From Kitasatospora sp. NBC_00240 (GTDB taxonomy: Bacteria > Actinomycetota > Actinomycetes > Streptomycetales > Streptomycetaceae), in the NCBI RefSeq assembly GCF_026342405.1, contig NZ_JAPEMU010000001.1:6386001-6450000 (forward strand): DNA of 64,000 nt, read 5' to 3'. Both the position numbers and the translations under genes were made by a program. How positions within the stretch are numbered: the stretch's first letter is position 1; each line of letters opens with the position of its first letter. This document shows positions 54,854 to 63,991 of this stretch, in pieces. Under the pieces are notes generated by a model. That model was not told the origin of the DNA, made no database searches, and was given only the letters and a program-made list of their open reading frames with translations.

Positions 54854-55330
54854 GTGACCGTCACCGACCACAGCCAGGAACTCATCAACGTCGCCGCCCA
54901 GGCGGCGGCCGACAAGCTGGCCCACAACATCATCGCGTTCGACGTCAGCGAGGTGCTGTCGATCACCGACGCCTTCCTGATCGCCTCCGCGAACAACGAC
55001 CGCCAGGTGAAGTCGATCGCCGAGGAGATCGAGGAGCAGCTGCGCGAGCAGCTGGACGTCAAGCCGGTGCGCCGCGAGGGCGAGCGCGAGGGCCGCTGGA
55101 TCCTGCTCGACTACCTGGACATCGTGGTGCACGTCCAGCACTCCGAGGAGCGCTCCTTCTACTCCCTCGACCGGCTCTGGAAGGACTGCCCCGAGCTGGC
55201 CCTGCCCGCCGACGCGCTGGCCTCCCGCAACCGCCCCGAGGGTGCCGAGACCGACGTGGCCGGCAACGTCACCGCCCCGCCGGCGGACGACTTCGGCGTC
55301 GGCAACTACGTCGCCGAGGACCACAGCTGA
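54854..55330 (+). CDS. rsfS: Ribosomal silencing factor RsfS
   Basis: 158 residues. RsfS binds L14 and blocks subunit joining when nutrients are low. Core segments: AAQAAADKLAHNIIAFDVSEVLSITDAFLIASANNDRQVKSIAEEI and WILLDYLDIVVHVQHSEERSFYSLDRLWKDC. The C-terminal about 45 residues are a non-conserved tail. GTG 54854 with GGAAG at 54842-54846. Its last codons contain the GAGGA that serves the next gene, whose probable CTG start overlaps the stop (CTGA). Confidence 0.96.
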   Translation: MTVTDHSQELINVAAQAAADKLAHNIIAFDVSEVLSITDAFLIASANNDRQVKSIAEEIEEQLREQLDVKPVRREGEREGRWILLDYLDIVVHVQHSEERSFYSLDRLWKDCPELALPADALASRNRPEGAETDVAGNVTAPPADDFGVGNYVAEDHS

Positions 55331-55974
55331 GCCGGGAGGCGCGGGGACCGCGCATCGTCTTCTGGCGGCACGGCCAGACCTCCTGGAACCTCGAATCGCG
55401 CTTCCAGGGCACCACGGACATCGAGCTGACCGGCCAGGGCGTGCAGCAGGCACAGCGCGCCGCCCGGCTGCTCGCCGGGCTCCACCCGGACCTGCTGATC
55501 TCCTCCGACCTCCGGCGGGCCGCGCGGACGGCCGCGGAGCTGTCGCAGATCACCGGCCTGGAGGTGGACCACCACGAGGGCCTGCGCGAGACGTACGCGG
55601 GGGAGTGGCAGGGCCTGACCAACGCCGAGATCCGGGCCCGGTTCCCGGAGCAGTACCAGGCCTGGGCGCAGGGCGAGCCCGTCCGGCGCGGCGGCGGCGA
55701 GCTGTCCACCGAGGTCGCGGACCGTTCCGTCCCGGTGGTGCTGGAGGCGGTCCAGAAGCTGCCGGAGGACGGCACCCTGGTGGTGGTCAGCCACGGCGGC
55801 ACCATCCGCACCATGCTGGGCCGGCTGCTGGGCCTGGACCCGGAGCTCTGGGAGTGCTTCGGGGGCCTGTCCAACTGCTGCTGGTCGGTCCTCGGCCAGG
55901 GCGCGCGCGGCTGGCGCCTGCTGGAGCACAACGCGGGCACCCTGCCGCAGCCGGTGATCGGCGACGACACCTGA
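55327..55974 (+). CDS. Histidine phosphatase (phosphoglycerate-mutase-like), probable CTG start
   Basis: 215 residues if started at CTG 55327. The catalytic RHG motif is present only upstream of the first ATG/GTG-type start: FWRHGQTSWNLESRFQG lies at residues 13-29. The second catalytic His is in VVVSHGGTIRTML. It therefore removes a phosphate by a phosphohistidine mechanism; substrate unknown. GAGGA lies 6 nt before the CTG, and CTGA overlaps the rsfS stop, a typical translational-coupling layout. Starting at GTG 55441 would lose RHG. Adjacent to rsfS, as in other actinobacteria. Confidence 0.85.
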   Translation: MSREARGPRIVFWRHGQTSWNLESRFQGTTDIELTGQGVQQAQRAARLLAGLHPDLLISSDLRRAARTAAELSQITGLEVDHHEGLRETYAGEWQGLTNAEIRARFPEQYQAWAQGEPVRRGGGELSTEVADRSVPVVLEAVQKLPEDGTLVVVSHGGTIRTMLGRLLGLDPELWECFGGLSNCCWSVLGQGARGWRLLEHNAGTLPQPVIGDDT

Positions 55975-56090
55975 GGTCGGTGGGTCTGCCGCAGGCGGGA
56001 TTTCGCAGTTCCGGGCCTGACCAGCTAGAGTCTTCCTCGTTCGCAGGTGAGAACGCGGCCCGGAAGGGAAGCGGGAAAACCCACGAGTGC

Positions 56091-56163
<73 letters not shown>

Positions 56164-56200
56164 CTCCGCACCACCGGTCCGTCAGGGCCGGACGTGTCGC

Positions 56201-56273
<73 letters not shown>

Positions 56274-56283
56274 CAACAGTTCG

Positions 56284-56314
56284 GAAGGCCGTCACCCACC
56301 GGGTGACGGCCTTC
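56284..56314 (+). terminator. Terminator of the tandem tRNA-Ala genes
   Basis: 14-bp perfect stem (56284-56297 / 56301-56314), loop ACC. Confidence 0.8.
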
Positions 56315-56357
56315 GGTGCGTCCGGGGCCCCCTTTCGACGGCCCGGGCCGTCGGGCC

Positions 56358-57272
56358 TCAGTGCGGGCAGGGGGCCGTCCGCCGCGGCGGGAGCGCCGCC
56401 ATCCGCTCCACCCGCTCGCGGTCCTGCGGCCCCTGCGGCGTGTAGACCACCATGTAGTGCTCCGGGACCGCCGGCAGGGTCAGGTAGGCCGCGGTGAACC
56501 GCAGCTCCCCCACCGAGGGGTGCCGGAACACCTTCAGCGCGCTCCTGGCCGGCGCCACCTCCTGCCGGGCCCACAGCGCCCGGAACTCCTCGCTCGCCAG
56601 CAACAGCTCCCGGATGTAGCCCTCCCAGACCGGCTCGCCCACGTGCTTGCCGTAGGCGGCCCGCAGCACCCCGACCATCCGGGGCAGCTCCTCGTCGCGG
56701 TTCAGAAAGGGATTGCAGCAGGCCGGCGCGGTGATGGTGCACCACAGGCTGTTGAACGTCCCGTGCGGCGCGGTCGGCCGGTCCGCCCCGAACAGCGACT
56801 CGTACGGCGCGTTGTGCAGCAGGACGTCGTAGCGGCTGTTGCAGACCGCGGCCGGCAGCGGCGCCAGCGCGTCCAGGATGACCTGGACGGAAGGATCGAG
56901 GTTGGAGTGCGCCGACGCCGGCCGCAGCTCGACCCGCACCCCGGCAAGCCGGAACATGTGGTCCCGCTCGGTGGCGTCCAGCCGCAGCGAGCCGGCCACC
57001 GCGGCCAGCACCTGCTCGCTGGCGTTGATCGGCCGGCCCTGCTCCAGCCACGTGTACCAGGTGACCCCGACCCCGGCGAGCTGCGCCACCTCCTCGCGCC
57101 GCAGGCCGGGGGTGCGGCGACGCAGGCCCGGCGGCAGGCCCACCTCCTCCGGGGTGACCCTGGCCCGGCAGGCCTTCAGGAACCCGGCGAGTTCGGTCCG
57201 GCGGCGGTCCTGCTGCTGCGGCCGGGCCTGCGGGCCGCGGGCCGGCGGGGCGCTCTCCTCGAAGGCGGTCAT
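56358..57272 (-). CDS. MmyB-like XRE-family transcriptional regulator
   Basis: 304 residues. An N-terminal helix-turn-helix (about 25-90) carries GLRRRTPGLRREEVAQLAGVGVTWYTWLEQGR, typical of the MmyB/MmfB-type regulators. A C-terminal PAS-like ligand domain (about 105-285) has WLNPFLN-like text (NPFLNRDEELPRMVGVLR) and FRHPSVGELRF. Such proteins respond to small acyl ligands and often control a neighbouring gene. ATG 57272 chosen; upstream in-frame TTG 57290 is less likely. Divergent from the MFS pump across 100 bp holding an inverted repeat. Confidence 0.92.
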   Translation of the reverse strand: MTAFEESAPPARGPQARPQQQDRRRTELAGFLKACRARVTPEEVGLPPGLRRRTPGLRREEVAQLAGVGVTWYTWLEQGRPINASEQVLAAVAGSLRLDATERDHMFRLAGVRVELRPASAHSNLDPSVQVILDALAPLPAAVCNSRYDVLLHNAPYESLFGADRPTAPHGTFNSLWCTITAPACCNPFLNRDEELPRMVGVLRAAYGKHVGEPVWEGYIRELLLASEEFRALWARQEVAPARSALKVFRHPSVGELRFTAAYLTLPAVPEHYMVVYTPQGPQDRERVERMAALPPRRTAPCPH

Positions 57273-57307
57273 CCCGCCATGGTGCCCCAACCGGGGCCGC
57301 CGTCCCA

Positions 57308-57322
57308 GGTGTTGCCAATACC
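57308..57322. promoter_or_regulatory. Candidate operator between regulator and MFS pump
   Basis: GGTGTTG-C-CAATACC, an inverted repeat with 6 of 7 positions paired, midway between the divergent start codons. Confidence 0.45.
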
Positions 57323-57373
57323 AGGATCAGCAGGCTCTAACCACCAGTACCCGCACCCGCGCACGCTGGGCCC

Positions 57374-58825
57374 ATGACGGACCTTCAGACCCGACCCGCC
57401 GCCCCCGGCGGGCCCGCCCGGCCCGCGGGCCCGGCCGCCCGGCCCGGGCTGCTCCTCGCCCTGGTGCTGAGCGGCCAGTTCATGGCCGTGCTCGACATCT
57501 CCATCGTCAACGTGGCCGTGCCCACCATCCGCACCGACCTGCACGCCTCCGGCGCCTCCCTCCAACTCGTCATCGCCGGCTACACCATCGCGTACGCCGT
57601 CCTGCTGATCACCGGCGCCCGGCTGGGCGCCCGGTACGGGTACGGGCGGCTGTTCCGGTCCGGCCTGGCCGCCTTCACCGCCGCCTCGCTGGCCTGCGGG
57701 CTGGCGCCCGGCACCGGCTGGCTGATCGCGTTCCGGGTGCTCCAGGGGTTCGGCGCCGCACTGATGGTGCCCCAGGTGATGAGCCTGATCCAGCGCTCCT
57801 TCACCGGCGCCGCCCGGACCAGGGCGCTGGGCCTGTACTCGGCGGTGCTGGCCGGCGGACTGGCGGCCGGCCAGGTGGCCGGTGGGCTGCTGGTCAGCGC
57901 GGACCTGTTCGGGACGGGCTGGCGCCCGGTGTTCCTGGTCAACGTGCCGATCGGGCTGGCCCTGCTGGTCGCCGGGGCCCGGCTGCTGCCCCGGCTGCCC
58001 GGGGACCGCACCCGCGGCTTCGACCTGCCCGGTCTGGTGGTGCTGGCGGTGGCCCTGGGCCTGCTGGTGGTGCCGCTGGTGCTCGGGCACGAACTGGGGT
58101 GGCCGGCCTGGGGCTGGGCGATGCTGGCCGGGAGCGCACTGATGCTGGCCGTGTTCCGGTCGGTCGAGCGGCGGGTCGCGGCGCGCGGGGGTGAACCGCT
58201 GATCTCCGGGCGGGTGCTCGCGGCGCCCGGACTGCTGCCGGCCGCCGGGGCGATCTTCATGATCATGGCGGCCTTCTCCGGCTTCATGTTCGCCTTCGCC
58301 CTGCACCAGCAGGCCGGGCTCGGGAACAGTGCCCTGCGGGCCGGACTGCTCTCCGTGCCGGTCTCGGTCGGCTTCGGGGTCTCCAGCCTGCACTGGCAGC
58401 GGCTGCCGGCCCGCCTGCACCCCGTGCTGCCGCTCCTCGCCACCGTCGTGGTCGCGCCCGGGTACCTGCTGCTCGGCCTCCTGCTGCGCGGCGGTGACCC
58501 GATCGGGGTGCTCGACCTGGCCCTGACCACCGTCCTCGGACTGGCGGCGGGCTGCGCGTACGCCCCGCTCTTCGCCCGGGCGCTCGGCCGGGTGGCGCCG
58601 CAGGACGCGGCCGACGCCAGCGGGGTCGTGGTCACCGTCATCCAGCTCGGCCAGGTGGTCGGGGTCGCCCTGCTCGGCACGATCTTCCTCGGCGCCGCGC
58701 ATCTGCCGGGGCCGCCCCGGCAGTCCGGGCACGCGCTGCTGCTCACCACCGTCGGGATCGCCCTCGCGGTGGCCGGCGCGGGTGCGCTGGCGGCGCGTAC
58801 CCGGCGGGTGGCGGACGACGGGTAG
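57374..58825 (+). CDS. MFS efflux transporter (DHA2 type)
   Basis: 483-residue, 14-helix proton-driven exporter. FMAVLDISIVNVAVPTIRTDL at the first helix is the DHA2 signature; RVLQGFGAALMVPQVMSLI and GLYSAVLAGGLAAGQVAGG match the later motifs. Paired with a divergent MmyB-like regulator, which probably controls it in response to the exported compound. ATG 57374; CACGCT ends 6 nt upstream, close to a leaderless -10. The substrate cannot be predicted from sequence. Confidence 0.92.
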   Translation: MTDLQTRPAAPGGPARPAGPAARPGLLLALVLSGQFMAVLDISIVNVAVPTIRTDLHASGASLQLVIAGYTIAYAVLLITGARLGARYGYGRLFRSGLAAFTAASLACGLAPGTGWLIAFRVLQGFGAALMVPQVMSLIQRSFTGAARTRALGLYSAVLAGGLAAGQVAGGLLVSADLFGTGWRPVFLVNVPIGLALLVAGARLLPRLPGDRTRGFDLPGLVVLAVALGLLVVPLVLGHELGWPAWGWAMLAGSALMLAVFRSVERRVAARGGEPLISGRVLAAPGLLPAAGAIFMIMAAFSGFMFAFALHQQAGLGNSALRAGLLSVPVSVGFGVSSLHWQRLPARLHPVLPLLATVVVAPGYLLLGLLLRGGDPIGVLDLALTTVLGLAAGCAYAPLFARALGRVAPQDAADASGVVVTVIQLGQVVGVALLGTIFLGAAHLPGPPRQSGHALLLTTVGIALAVAGAGALAARTRRVADDG

Positions 58826-59035
58826 CGGGCCGGCCCGCGTCCGACGGGGTGTGTCCGGCCTGCCGGCCCCGGGCTCGCCGGTCCGCTCCCGGGGTCGGGA
58901 TCGGGGCGGTCGCCGGCCCGGCGCCGGCGGGCCCGGCTTATGGATTCGTGGAGCACCCCTTCGACCGTGTAAAGTGGGCGATGTCGCCGAGGGAAACCAC
59001 AGAAACGTGGGGCCAGCGGTGACATCGCAGGTCAA

Positions 59036-59108
<73 letters not shown>

Positions 59109-59114
59109 CAGCAA

Positions 59115-59149
59115 CAAGGGCCGCCTCCCGCACAGGGAGGCGGCCCTTG
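59115..59149 (+). terminator. Terminator of tRNA-Ala copy 3
   Basis: 15-bp perfect stem (59115-59129 / 59135-59149), loop GCACA. Confidence 0.8.
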
Positions 59150-59286
59150 GCGTTTCCCGGGCCACGACGCACCGCCGCGTCCGGCACCGCCGCGTCCGGC
59201 ACCCCGCGACCGCAACCGCCGGGCCGCCCCCCGCGTCCGCCGCCCCTCGGGGCGAACCGGCCTACCGGGCGCCGCCCGCCGCCCGC

Positions 59287-59292
59287 TACCGT
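59287..59292 (+). promoter_or_regulatory. -10 box, leaderless geometry
   Basis: TACCGT followed by 7 nt and the ATG start at 59300. Confidence 0.5.
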
Positions 59293-59299
59293 CGTGCCC

Positions 59300-60589
59300 A
59301 TGGCCGACCTGGCGCGCAAGCGGAACGAAGAGCTGGCCCGGATACTCCACCAGCTCGGCTGGAGCCCGGAACGGCTCTCCCGCGAGGTCAACCTCACCCT
59401 CCCGACCGGGCTCGCGATCAGCTCCACCGCGCCCTACAAGTGGCGCGACCGGGGCATGGTGCCGCGCGCCCCGCACGACCAGACCGTGTGCGAGGTGCTC
59501 AGCCGCACCCTCGGCATCGCCGTCACCTACGAGCAGCTCTGGGGCCGGATGGGCGGCAACCGGGGCGCCAAGATCCTCTCCCCGGGCCTGCTCACCGACC
59601 CGTGGACGGCGGACACCGCGCAGACCGCGCTGCGCGAGGCCGGCGCCCACGGCGGACCCGTCCGCCTCACCGACCTGTTCCGGGGCGACGAACTCGAACA
59701 GGCCGCCCGGCACTGGGCCTCGCCCCCACCACCCGTCACCGGCGGCGAGGGCGCCCTGCGGATCGCTCCCGAGCAACTCGTCGACCTCCGGCTGGGCCAC
59801 GACAGCAAGCAACGGCTGGAGCGGGCCTGCGGCGGAGGGCTGATCCTCGACCCGGCCCGGGCCGAGCTGGCGATGGTCGGCAAACTGCTCGAACTCGGCT
59901 CGTACGGCGAGCCGCTCGGACGCGAGCTGTACGCGGCGGCCGCCCGGCTCGCCCGCCAGGTCGGCTGGGCCGCCCACGACATGGGCTACGAGGCCGACGC
60001 CCAACGCGCCTTCGTCGCCGCGCTGCGCGCCGCGCACGTCTGCGGGGACCCTCGCCTGGGCGTGAGCGTCGTCGGCTGCCTGGTCGTCCAGGCCACCCAC
60101 ACCTCCGGCGGGCGCGGTCTGGACGCGGTGGCGATGCTCACCGCCGCCCTGCGGGCCGCGGACGGCCGGCTCACCCCCGCCGAACTCGCGCTGCAGCTCG
60201 GCCGGATCGCCCGCGCCCACGGCCGCCGGGGCGAGCGGCAGGAGGCCGAGACCGCCGCCGCCCGGGCGTTCCGGGCGCTCGACGGCGTCCCGGGCCACGG
60301 GCAGGAACGCGCCGACCTGGACGGCATGGTGGGGGAGGGGCACCTCTTCCTCGGCGAGCACGAGCGGGCCCGCGCCCTGCTGTCCGGCGCGCTGGCGGTG
60401 CTGGAGCCGGCGCGGGCCCGGGCCCGCGCCCTGCTGATGGTGCGGCTGGCCGACTCGTACCGGCGGACCGGCGACGGCGAGGACGCCGCCCGGACGGCCG
60501 ACCGGGCACGGCTGCTGGCCGCCGGCATGCAGTCCGAACGGGTCGCCCGGGCCCTGCGCGACTTCGACGCGGCGAGCAGGGCGGGATGA
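59300..60589 (+). CDS. TPR-containing regulator (NsdA-like)
   Basis: 429 residues. The first about 85 resemble a helix-turn-helix (ARKRNEELARILHQLGWSPERLSREVN...KWRDRGMVPR). The rest is all-helical with TPR-like pairs, for example EADAQRAFVAALRAAHV and ERADLDGMVGEGHLFLGEHERARALLSGALAVLE. This layout recalls NsdA-type regulators that affect development and antibiotic production in Streptomyces. ATG 59300 lacks a ribosome-binding site; TACCGT ends 7 nt upstream, so leaderless. Stands alone between tRNA-Ala and the leuS leader. Target unknown. Confidence 0.75.
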   Translation: MADLARKRNEELARILHQLGWSPERLSREVNLTLPTGLAISSTAPYKWRDRGMVPRAPHDQTVCEVLSRTLGIAVTYEQLWGRMGGNRGAKILSPGLLTDPWTADTAQTALREAGAHGGPVRLTDLFRGDELEQAARHWASPPPPVTGGEGALRIAPEQLVDLRLGHDSKQRLERACGGGLILDPARAELAMVGKLLELGSYGEPLGRELYAAAARLARQVGWAAHDMGYEADAQRAFVAALRAAHVCGDPRLGVSVVGCLVVQATHTSGGRGLDAVAMLTAALRAADGRLTPAELALQLGRIARAHGRRGERQEAETAAARAFRALDGVPGHGQERADLDGMVGEGHLFLGEHERARALLSGALAVLEPARARARALLMVRLADSYRRTGDGEDAARTADRARLLAAGMQSERVARALRDFDAASRAG

Positions 60590-60615
60590 CCGCCGGGCCG
60601 CCGACGGGCTTGCGG

Positions 60616-60621
60616 TACCCT
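60616..60621 (+). promoter_or_regulatory. -10 box of the leuS leader transcript
   Basis: TACCCT followed by 6 nt and the ATG of the leader peptide; the transcript would start at the leader's own start codon. Confidence 0.55.
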
Positions 60622-60627
60622 GAGCCC

Positions 60628-60666
60628 ATGCGAACCGTGCGCCTGCTCCTTAGCCGGCCGCGCTGA
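60628..60666 (+). CDS. leuS leader peptide (12 residues, three consecutive Leu)
   Basis: MRTVRLLLSRPR, with three adjacent leucine codons CTG CTC CTT. It sits right after a TACCCT -10 box and about 170 bp before leuS. Ribosome stalling at the Leu codons when charged tRNA-Leu is scarce would alter folding of the downstream hairpins and let transcription enter leuS. Too short for usual gene finders. The reading is clear; its regulatory role is inferred. Confidence 0.75.
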   Translation: MRTVRLLLSRPR

Positions 60667-60675
60667 CCAGAGCCG

Positions 60676-60736
60676 GCCACGCCCCCGGGCGGGTGCCGGA
60701 GTCGGCGTGGCGTCCCCTCCTGCGAGGGGCCTTTTT
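60676..60736 (+). terminator. Attenuator of leuS (competing hairpins plus T-run terminator)
   Basis: GCCACGCC (60676-60683) can pair with GGCGTGGC (60704-60711). Just downstream CCCCTC-CTGC-GAGGGG (60714-60729) is followed by CCTTTTTGC, one of the few T-tract terminators in the window. It lies upstream of leuS rather than after a gene. Confidence 0.7.
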
Positions 60737-60833
60737 GCTTTCCGGGGCCGTTTCCGGCGGACACGGCCCGAGTTCGCAGCAGCCGAGTCCGGCCGCTGGT
60801 TCGCGCACCGACATCGATGGAGCCTGAAGGACC

Positions 60834-63770
60834 ATGAGCGAGACGACACCTGCCTCCGGCCCGGCCGAGGACGCAACCGAGCCCATCCGCGCGGAGTCTG
60901 CTTTCAAGTACACCGCCGCGCTGGCCGCCGACATCGAGTCCCGCTGGCAGGACGTCTGGGAGAAGGAGGGGACGTTCAACGCCCCCAACCCGGTCGGCGC
61001 GCTGGCCGACCCGGCCGCCGGTGACGTCGCGGCGAAGCCGCACAGCTTCATCATGGACATGTTCCCGTACCCGTCGGGCTCCGGCCTGCACGTCGGCCAC
61101 CCGCTGGGCTACATCGCCACCGACGTGTTCGCCCGCTACCAGCGGATGACCGGCCACAACGTGCTGCACACCCTGGGCTACGACGCCTTCGGCCTGCCCG
61201 CGGAGCAGCACGCGGTCGCCACCGGTGAGCACCCCCGGGTCTCCACCGAGGCGGCGATGGCCAACATGCGCCGTCAGCTGCGCCGACTGGGCCTGGGCCA
61301 CGACTCGCGCCGCTCGATCGCCACCATCGACCCGGACTACTACCGCTGGACGCAGTGGATCTTCCTGCAGATCTTCAACTCCTGGTACGACGGCGGGGCC
61401 GGCCGGGCCCGCCCGATCGCCGAGCTGGTCGCGCAGTTCCAGGACGGCTCGCGGCCGACCCCCGACGGCCGGCCCTGGGCCGAGCTGTCCGGCGCCGAGC
61501 GCGAGGAGGTGCTGGGCGAGTACCGGCTGGCGTACTCCAAGGAGGTGCCGGTCAACTGGTGCCCCGGTCTGGGCACCGTGCTGGCCAACGAGGAGGTCAC
61601 CGCGGACGGCCGCTCCGAGCGCGGCAACTTCCCGGTGTTCAAGTCCAACCTGCGCCAGTGGATGATGCGGATCACCACCTACTCCGACCGCCTGATCGCG
61701 GACCTGGACCTGCTGGACTGGCCCGAGGCCATCAAGCAGCAGCAGCGCAACTGGATCGGCCGCTCCGAGGGCGCCCGCGTCGAGTTCGCGGTCGACGGGC
61801 AGGGCGCCGGCGGCCCGGCGATCACCGTCTTCACCACCCGTCCCGACACCCTGTTCGGCGCCACCTACATGGTGCTGGCCCCCGAGCACGCCCTGGTCGA
61901 CTCGATCGTCCCGGCCGCCTGGCCGGCCGGCACCCACGACGACTGGACGGGCGGCGCCGCCACCCCGGCGGAGGCCGTCGCCGCCTACCGCGCGACCGCC
62001 GCCGCCAAGTCGGACGTCGAGCGCCAGGTCGACGCCAAGGTCAAGACCGGTGTCTTCACCGGCGCCTACGCCACCAACCCGGTCAGCGGCGAGCCCGTCC
62101 CGGTGTTCATCGCCGACTACGTGCTGATGGGCTACGGCACCGGTGCCATCATGGCCGTCCCCGCCCACGACCACCGCGACTTCGCCTTCGCCCGCGCCTT
62201 CGCGCTGCCGATGCGCTGCGTCGTCAGGCCCACCGACGGCCGCGACCTGGACCCGCACACCTGGGACGACGCGTTCGACACGTACGACTCCGTCATCGTC
62301 AACTCGGCGCATTCCACCGACGACGTGGCCGCCGAGAACGGCATCTCGCTGGACGGCCTGAGCGTCGTCGAGGCCAAGCAGGCCGTCACCGCCTGGCTGG
62401 CCGGCCACGGCATCGGCGAGGGCACCGTCAACTACCGCCTGCGCGACTGGCTGTTCAGTCGCCAGCGGTACTGGGGCGAGCCCTTCCCGATCGTCTACGA
62501 CGAGGACGGCGTGATGCACGCGCTGCCCGACTCGATGCTGCCGGTCGAGGTCCCCGAGGTCGAGGACTACTCGCCGCACACCTACGACCCGTACGACTCC
62601 ACCTCCTCGCCGAAGACCCCGCTGTCGCGCAACGAGGACTGGGTCAACGTCGAGCTGGACCTGGGCGACGGCGTCAGGACGTACCGCCGCGAGACCAACA
62701 CCATGCCCAACTGGGCGGGTTCGTGCTGGTACGAGCTGCGCTACATCGACCCCGCGAACAGCGAGAAGGTCGTCGACCCGGCCAACGAGCGGTACTGGCT
62801 GGGCGCGACCGCCGAGAAGCCGGCCGGCGGCGCCGACCTGTACGTCGGCGGGGCCGAGCACGCCGTGCTGCACCTGCTGTACGCGCGGTTCTGGCACAAG
62901 GTGCTGCACGACCTGGGCCACGTCTCCTCGGTCGAGCCGTTCCACAAGCTGTTCAACCAGGGCATGATCACCGCCGACGTCTACCGCGACGAGCGGGGCT
63001 TCCCGGTGCCCGCCGCCGAGGTCGAGGAGCAGGGCGGCGGCTACGTCTGGAACGGCGAGGTGGTCAAGCGCGAGGCCGGCAAGATGGGCAAGTCCCTGAA
63101 GAACGCCGTCGCGCCGGACGAGATCGCCGACCAGTACGGCGCCGACACCCTGCGCCTGTACGAGATGTCGATGGGCCCGCTGGACGTCTCCCGCCCCTGG
63201 GACGACCGTGCCGTGGTCGGCTCGTACCGCTTCCTGCAGCGGCTGTGGCGCAACATCGCCTCCGAGTCCACCGGCGAGCTGGTCGTCACCGACGAGCCCG
63301 CCGACGAGGCGACCCTGCGGGCCCTGCACAAGGCCATCGACGGCATCCGCGGCGACATGGCGGGCCTGCGCTTCAACACGGCCGTCGCCAAGGCCATCGA
63401 GCTGAACAACTTCCTGGTCAAGCGCGGTTCCACGCCGCGCGAGGTGGCCGAGCAGATCGTCCTGCTGGTCGCGCCGCTGGCCCCGCACATCGCCGAGGAG
63501 CTGTGGCGCAAGCTGGGCCACGCCGAGTCGCTGGCGTACGCCGACTACCCGGTCGCCGACCCGGCGTACGTGGTCGACGAGTCGGTCACCTGCGTCGTCC
63601 AGATCAAGGGCAAGGTCAAGGCCCGGCTGGAGGTCTCCCCGGAGATCACCGACGCGGACCTGGAGACGCTGGCGCTGGCCGACCCGGCCGTGGTCGCGGC
63701 CGTCGGCGACGCCGCGGTGCGCAAGGTGATCGTGCGGGCGCCGAAGCTGGTGAACATCGTCACCGGCTGA
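60834..63770 (+). CDS. leuS: Leucyl-tRNA synthetase
   Basis: 978-residue class I synthetase charging tRNA-Leu, with the CP1 editing domain. HVGH signature at 86-89 (HIGH motif), editing-site text TTRPDTLFGATYMVLAPEH, and KMGKS at 750-754, the variant of KMSKS common in actinobacterial LeuRS. The C-terminal anticodon and arm domains are complete. ATG 60834 with GAAGGA ribosome-binding site. Controlled by a leucine leader peptide and attenuator upstream, so expression should rise when leucine or charged tRNA-Leu is low. Confidence 0.97.
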   Translation: MSETTPASGPAEDATEPIRAESAFKYTAALAADIESRWQDVWEKEGTFNAPNPVGALADPAAGDVAAKPHSFIMDMFPYPSGSGLHVGHPLGYIATDVFARYQRMTGHNVLHTLGYDAFGLPAEQHAVATGEHPRVSTEAAMANMRRQLRRLGLGHDSRRSIATIDPDYYRWTQWIFLQIFNSWYDGGAGRARPIAELVAQFQDGSRPTPDGRPWAELSGAEREEVLGEYRLAYSKEVPVNWCPGLGTVLANEEVTADGRSERGNFPVFKSNLRQWMMRITTYSDRLIADLDLLDWPEAIKQQQRNWIGRSEGARVEFAVDGQGAGGPAITVFTTRPDTLFGATYMVLAPEHALVDSIVPAAWPAGTHDDWTGGAATPAEAVAAYRATAAAKSDVERQVDAKVKTGVFTGAYATNPVSGEPVPVFIADYVLMGYGTGAIMAVPAHDHRDFAFARAFALPMRCVVRPTDGRDLDPHTWDDAFDTYDSVIVNSAHSTDDVAAENGISLDGLSVVEAKQAVTAWLAGHGIGEGTVNYRLRDWLFSRQRYWGEPFPIVYDEDGVMHALPDSMLPVEVPEVEDYSPHTYDPYDSTSSPKTPLSRNEDWVNVELDLGDGVRTYRRETNTMPNWAGSCWYELRYIDPANSEKVVDPANERYWLGATAEKPAGGADLYVGGAEHAVLHLLYARFWHKVLHDLGHVSSVEPFHKLFNQGMITADVYRDERGFPVPAAEVEEQGGGYVWNGEVVKREAGKMGKSLKNAVAPDEIADQYGADTLRLYEMSMGPLDVSRPWDDRAVVGSYRFLQRLWRNIASESTGELVVTDEPADEATLRALHKAIDGIRGDMAGLRFNTAVAKAIELNNFLVKRGSTPREVAEQIVLLVAPLAPHIAEELWRKLGHAESLAYADYPVADPAYVVDESVTCVVQIKGKVKARLEVSPEITDADLETLALADPAVVAAVGDAAVRKVIVRAPKLVNIVTG

Positions 63771-63786
63771 CGGATCGTCAGCAGTG

Positions 63787-63825
63787 GTCGGCCCCGCCGG
63801 ATGTCCGGCGGGGCCGACTTTTTTT
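63787..63825 (+). terminator. leuS terminator
   Basis: 15-bp perfect stem (63787-63801 / 63804-63818), 2-nt loop as drawn, followed by seven T. Confidence 0.92.
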
Positions 63826-63961
63826 GCGCCCGCTCCAGGGGTTTGTCGTGCGGTTGAGCGGGTGGGGCCCGGCGGTTCTGCCGGGAGACGGTCCGCGCGG
63901 GCTCGGTGCGGTTGCCGCATCCGTTGCCCCGAGGCTGTGCCTGCCCTTCCCGGTGCCTGCC

Positions 63962-63991
63962 CGTTCCCGTTCCCGTTCCCGTTTTCGTTCC
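63962..63991. repeat. Short tandem repeat of CGTTCC
   Basis: Five 6-bp units (one degenerate, CGTTTT) at the very end of the window, in non-coding sequence downstream of leuS. Confidence 0.8.

Noticed and set aside
60171..63920. 1249-residue antisense frame over leuS
   Set aside because: Shadow of leuS; the plus strand carries all synthetase motifs.
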